Shown here: positions 63,212 to 64,000 of the stretch, in pieces
How positions within the stretch are numbered: the first letter of the stretch is position 1
How the letters are laid out: every line of letters starts with the position of its first letter
DNA from: Flexistipes sp.
Lineage (GTDB): Bacteria > Chrysiogenota > Deferribacteres > Deferribacterales > Flexistipitaceae
Reading direction: 5' to 3'
DNA: 64,000 bases
Assembly: GCF_036172515.1 (NCBI RefSeq)
Contig: NZ_JAXKVW010000004.1
Coordinates: 62,001 to 126,000, forward strand
Translations under genes and position numbers: made by a program
The notes under the pieces: model-generated
The model's input: only the letters and a program-made list of their open reading frames with translations
The model's database searches: none
What the model was told of the DNA's origin: nothing

Positions 63212-63631
63212 TTACCGTTTACTACCTTCTTTTTCACTAAAAAAGGTCTTGCCACCTCTAAGTAACTCTAACATAAAATAAAAAAAGTTTAGATTTGGCT
63301 CTTTGCTTCTAAACCTTAAGGAGAGCAAATCTTTGAGCTCATCATCTGTTACAGGTGGATCAATGGATTTATCTTCAAAAACTTCTAAAACTAACTCTCT
63401 GTGTGGCTGTGGTGCGACAATATCTTCAATATCGACATTTAATAACTGAGCAATTTTGCTTAAATATTCCAAAGAGGGGTTAGCTTCACCATTTTCAATT
63501 TTTGATATGTACGATCTGTTTAAACCTATTTTTTTCCCGATATACTCTTGTTTCAAACCTCGAATATTCCTCCAGAACCTAAGATTACTTCCAATAATTG
63601 ATTTGTACTCATTGGTCTTGATATCAGACAT
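63212..63631 (-). CDS. XRE-family repressor
   Basis: A 139-residue protein with an N-terminal HTH (FWRNIRGLKQEYIGKKIGLNRSYISKIENGEANPSLEYLSKIAQLL) and a short C-terminal helix region ending at a phenylalanine-rich FFYFMLELL. It lacks a peptidase domain. Start has AGAGGA eight bases upstream. It lies close to the HTH-ImmA gene, so the pair could form the quiescence switch of the element, with this protein as the repressor cleaved. Direct evidence is lacking. Confidence 0.85.
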   Translation of the reverse strand: MSDIKTNEYKSIIGSNLRFWRNIRGLKQEYIGKKIGLNRSYISKIENGEANPSLEYLSKIAQLLNVDIEDIVAPQPHRELVLEVFEDKSIDPPVTDDELKDLLSLRFRSKEPNLNFFYFMLELLRGGKTFFSEKEGSKR

Positions 63632-63933
63632 ATAACAATCCTCTATACACTATAACATATTATTTGGGTATTTTTATCTTATAATACTTATTATATTAAA
63701 ATAAACAAGCAATAATGAGCACATGAGTATGTGAATAGGTAACTTGTTAATAATAAACTATATAAGATTAGTGTAGATTAATAATTTAGCCAATTTGTTA
63801 ATTATAATTCACAAAAATGGTTGAAATTATATATTGAAAACAATATATTTGTATATTAATGGAACACATTCTATTAGGTAAATAATCGACCCGATAAGAA
63901 TAATGTGATTTTAAAAAGATAGTTCAGATCAAA

Positions 63934-63971
63934 TGTCAGAGGTGTGACATTGAGATGTCACAGGGGTGACA
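63934..63971. promoter_or_regulatory. Two tandem TGTCA/TGACA dyads in the right-edge spacer
   Basis: TGTCAGAGGTGTGACA (63934-63949) and TGTCACAGGGGTGACA (63956-63971) start 22 bp apart, two helical turns. Each is an inverted repeat TGTCA...TGACA. They may be operators for a gene beyond the edge. The rest of the gap 63632-64000 is AT-rich with no gene. Confidence 0.55.
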
Positions 63972-64000
63972 GAGCTCTTGTTTAACAATGCTTTATGAGT

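Larger units (their letters stand above)
32236..64000. mobile_element. Integrative and conjugative element at tRNA-Thr (right end not seen)
   Basis: A tyrosine integrase lies against a tRNA 3' end. It is followed by a MobH relaxase, coupling protein and F-type transfer genes, which defines an ICE inserted in tRNA-Thr. The left junction should be in or just after the tRNA T arm. I searched by eye for a second copy of the tRNA 3' end in the rest of the window and found none, so the right end is either beyond 64000 or too diverged. Transfer genes are firm from 32272 to 54542. Genes from 55.8 kb on may be cargo or a second island. Confidence 0.8.

Noticed and set aside
32236-64000. Second copy of the tRNA-Thr 3' end as the right attachment site
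   Set aside because: I found no convincing repeat of GCCGGTTCAATTCCGGCTGC elsewhere. The tRNA-like fragment at 58817 has a different sequence.
1-64000. CRISPR array
   Set aside because: No regularly spaced identical repeats of 24-40 bp and no cas genes were seen. The repeats present are hairpin elements and 8-bp tandem units.

Overview
The window is AT-rich bacterial DNA with a chromosomal left half and a mobile-element right half. B12-dependent ribonucleotide reductase, indolepyruvate:ferredoxin oxidoreductase, an ApgM-like protein inside a hom-lysC-cimA cluster, and a bd-like oxidase fused to cytochrome c suggest an anaerobic or microaerophilic Gram-negative, plausibly a member of the Deferribacterota (Flexistipes/Deferribacter-like). 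That placement is an inference from gene content; no rRNA or marker tree is available here.

Positions 1-32259 (chromosome). The left edge holds a truncated ihfA, a SPOR-like membrane protein and an EF-G paralog, interleaved with two copies of a hairpin-rich MITE. Next come hflK-hflC and an aspartate-family amino acid operon: hom, a phosphoglycerate-mutase-like protein that is probably the homoserine kinase, lysC, and cimA for isoleucine by the citramalate route. Then follow murI, nrdJ (convergent, sharing a terminator), a two-gene membrane oxidase-like module and a PHP phosphoesterase. A TPR membrane protein, iorA-iorB, a second PHP protein, mobA, fdhD, uvrB, a class A penicillin-binding protein, a soluble NtrB/NtrC-type pair and rnr form a long co-directional run. 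It ends in tRNA-Thr(CGT), whose 5' end overlaps the last codons of rnr.

Positions 32260-~55100 (integrative and conjugative element). A tyrosine integrase lies 12 bp beyond the tRNA-Thr 3' end and is followed by an excisionase-like HTH protein. Almost everything is on the minus strand: a MobH-type relaxase, a HerA-like ATPase, small membrane and zinc-ribbon proteins, a DUF4400-like protein, the TraD coupling protein, a DsbA-like protein, a RES-Xre toxin-antitoxin pair, and an F-type block read trbI-traW-traU-(repeat protein)-traN-trbC-traF-traH-(membrane protein)-traG. The pilin and core-channel genes (traA, L, E, K, B, V, C) are not in the window. Five promoter regions of this element share one sequence, AAATACCACAATTTYTT or a close variant, placed 47-56 bp before the start codon. 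This suggests a single element-wide transfer regulon.

Positions 55100-64000 (accessory). Here are two long unrecognised proteins (one with an internal twin-arginine motif), a second MITE family, a YdjM-like membrane protein, a lytic transglycosylase, a large lipoprotein, an HTH-ImmA/IrrE protein and an XRE repressor. Two right ends of IS200/IS605-type elements lack tnpA and tnpB; the larger folds like an omega-RNA scaffold. The right attachment site of the element was not found, so it probably continues past 64000.

The observations most worth following are the shared transfer-promoter motif, the orphan omega-RNA-like element, the modular hairpin MITEs that share a cassette with a second repeat family, the triple-repeat protein between traU and traN, and the oxidase-like module.
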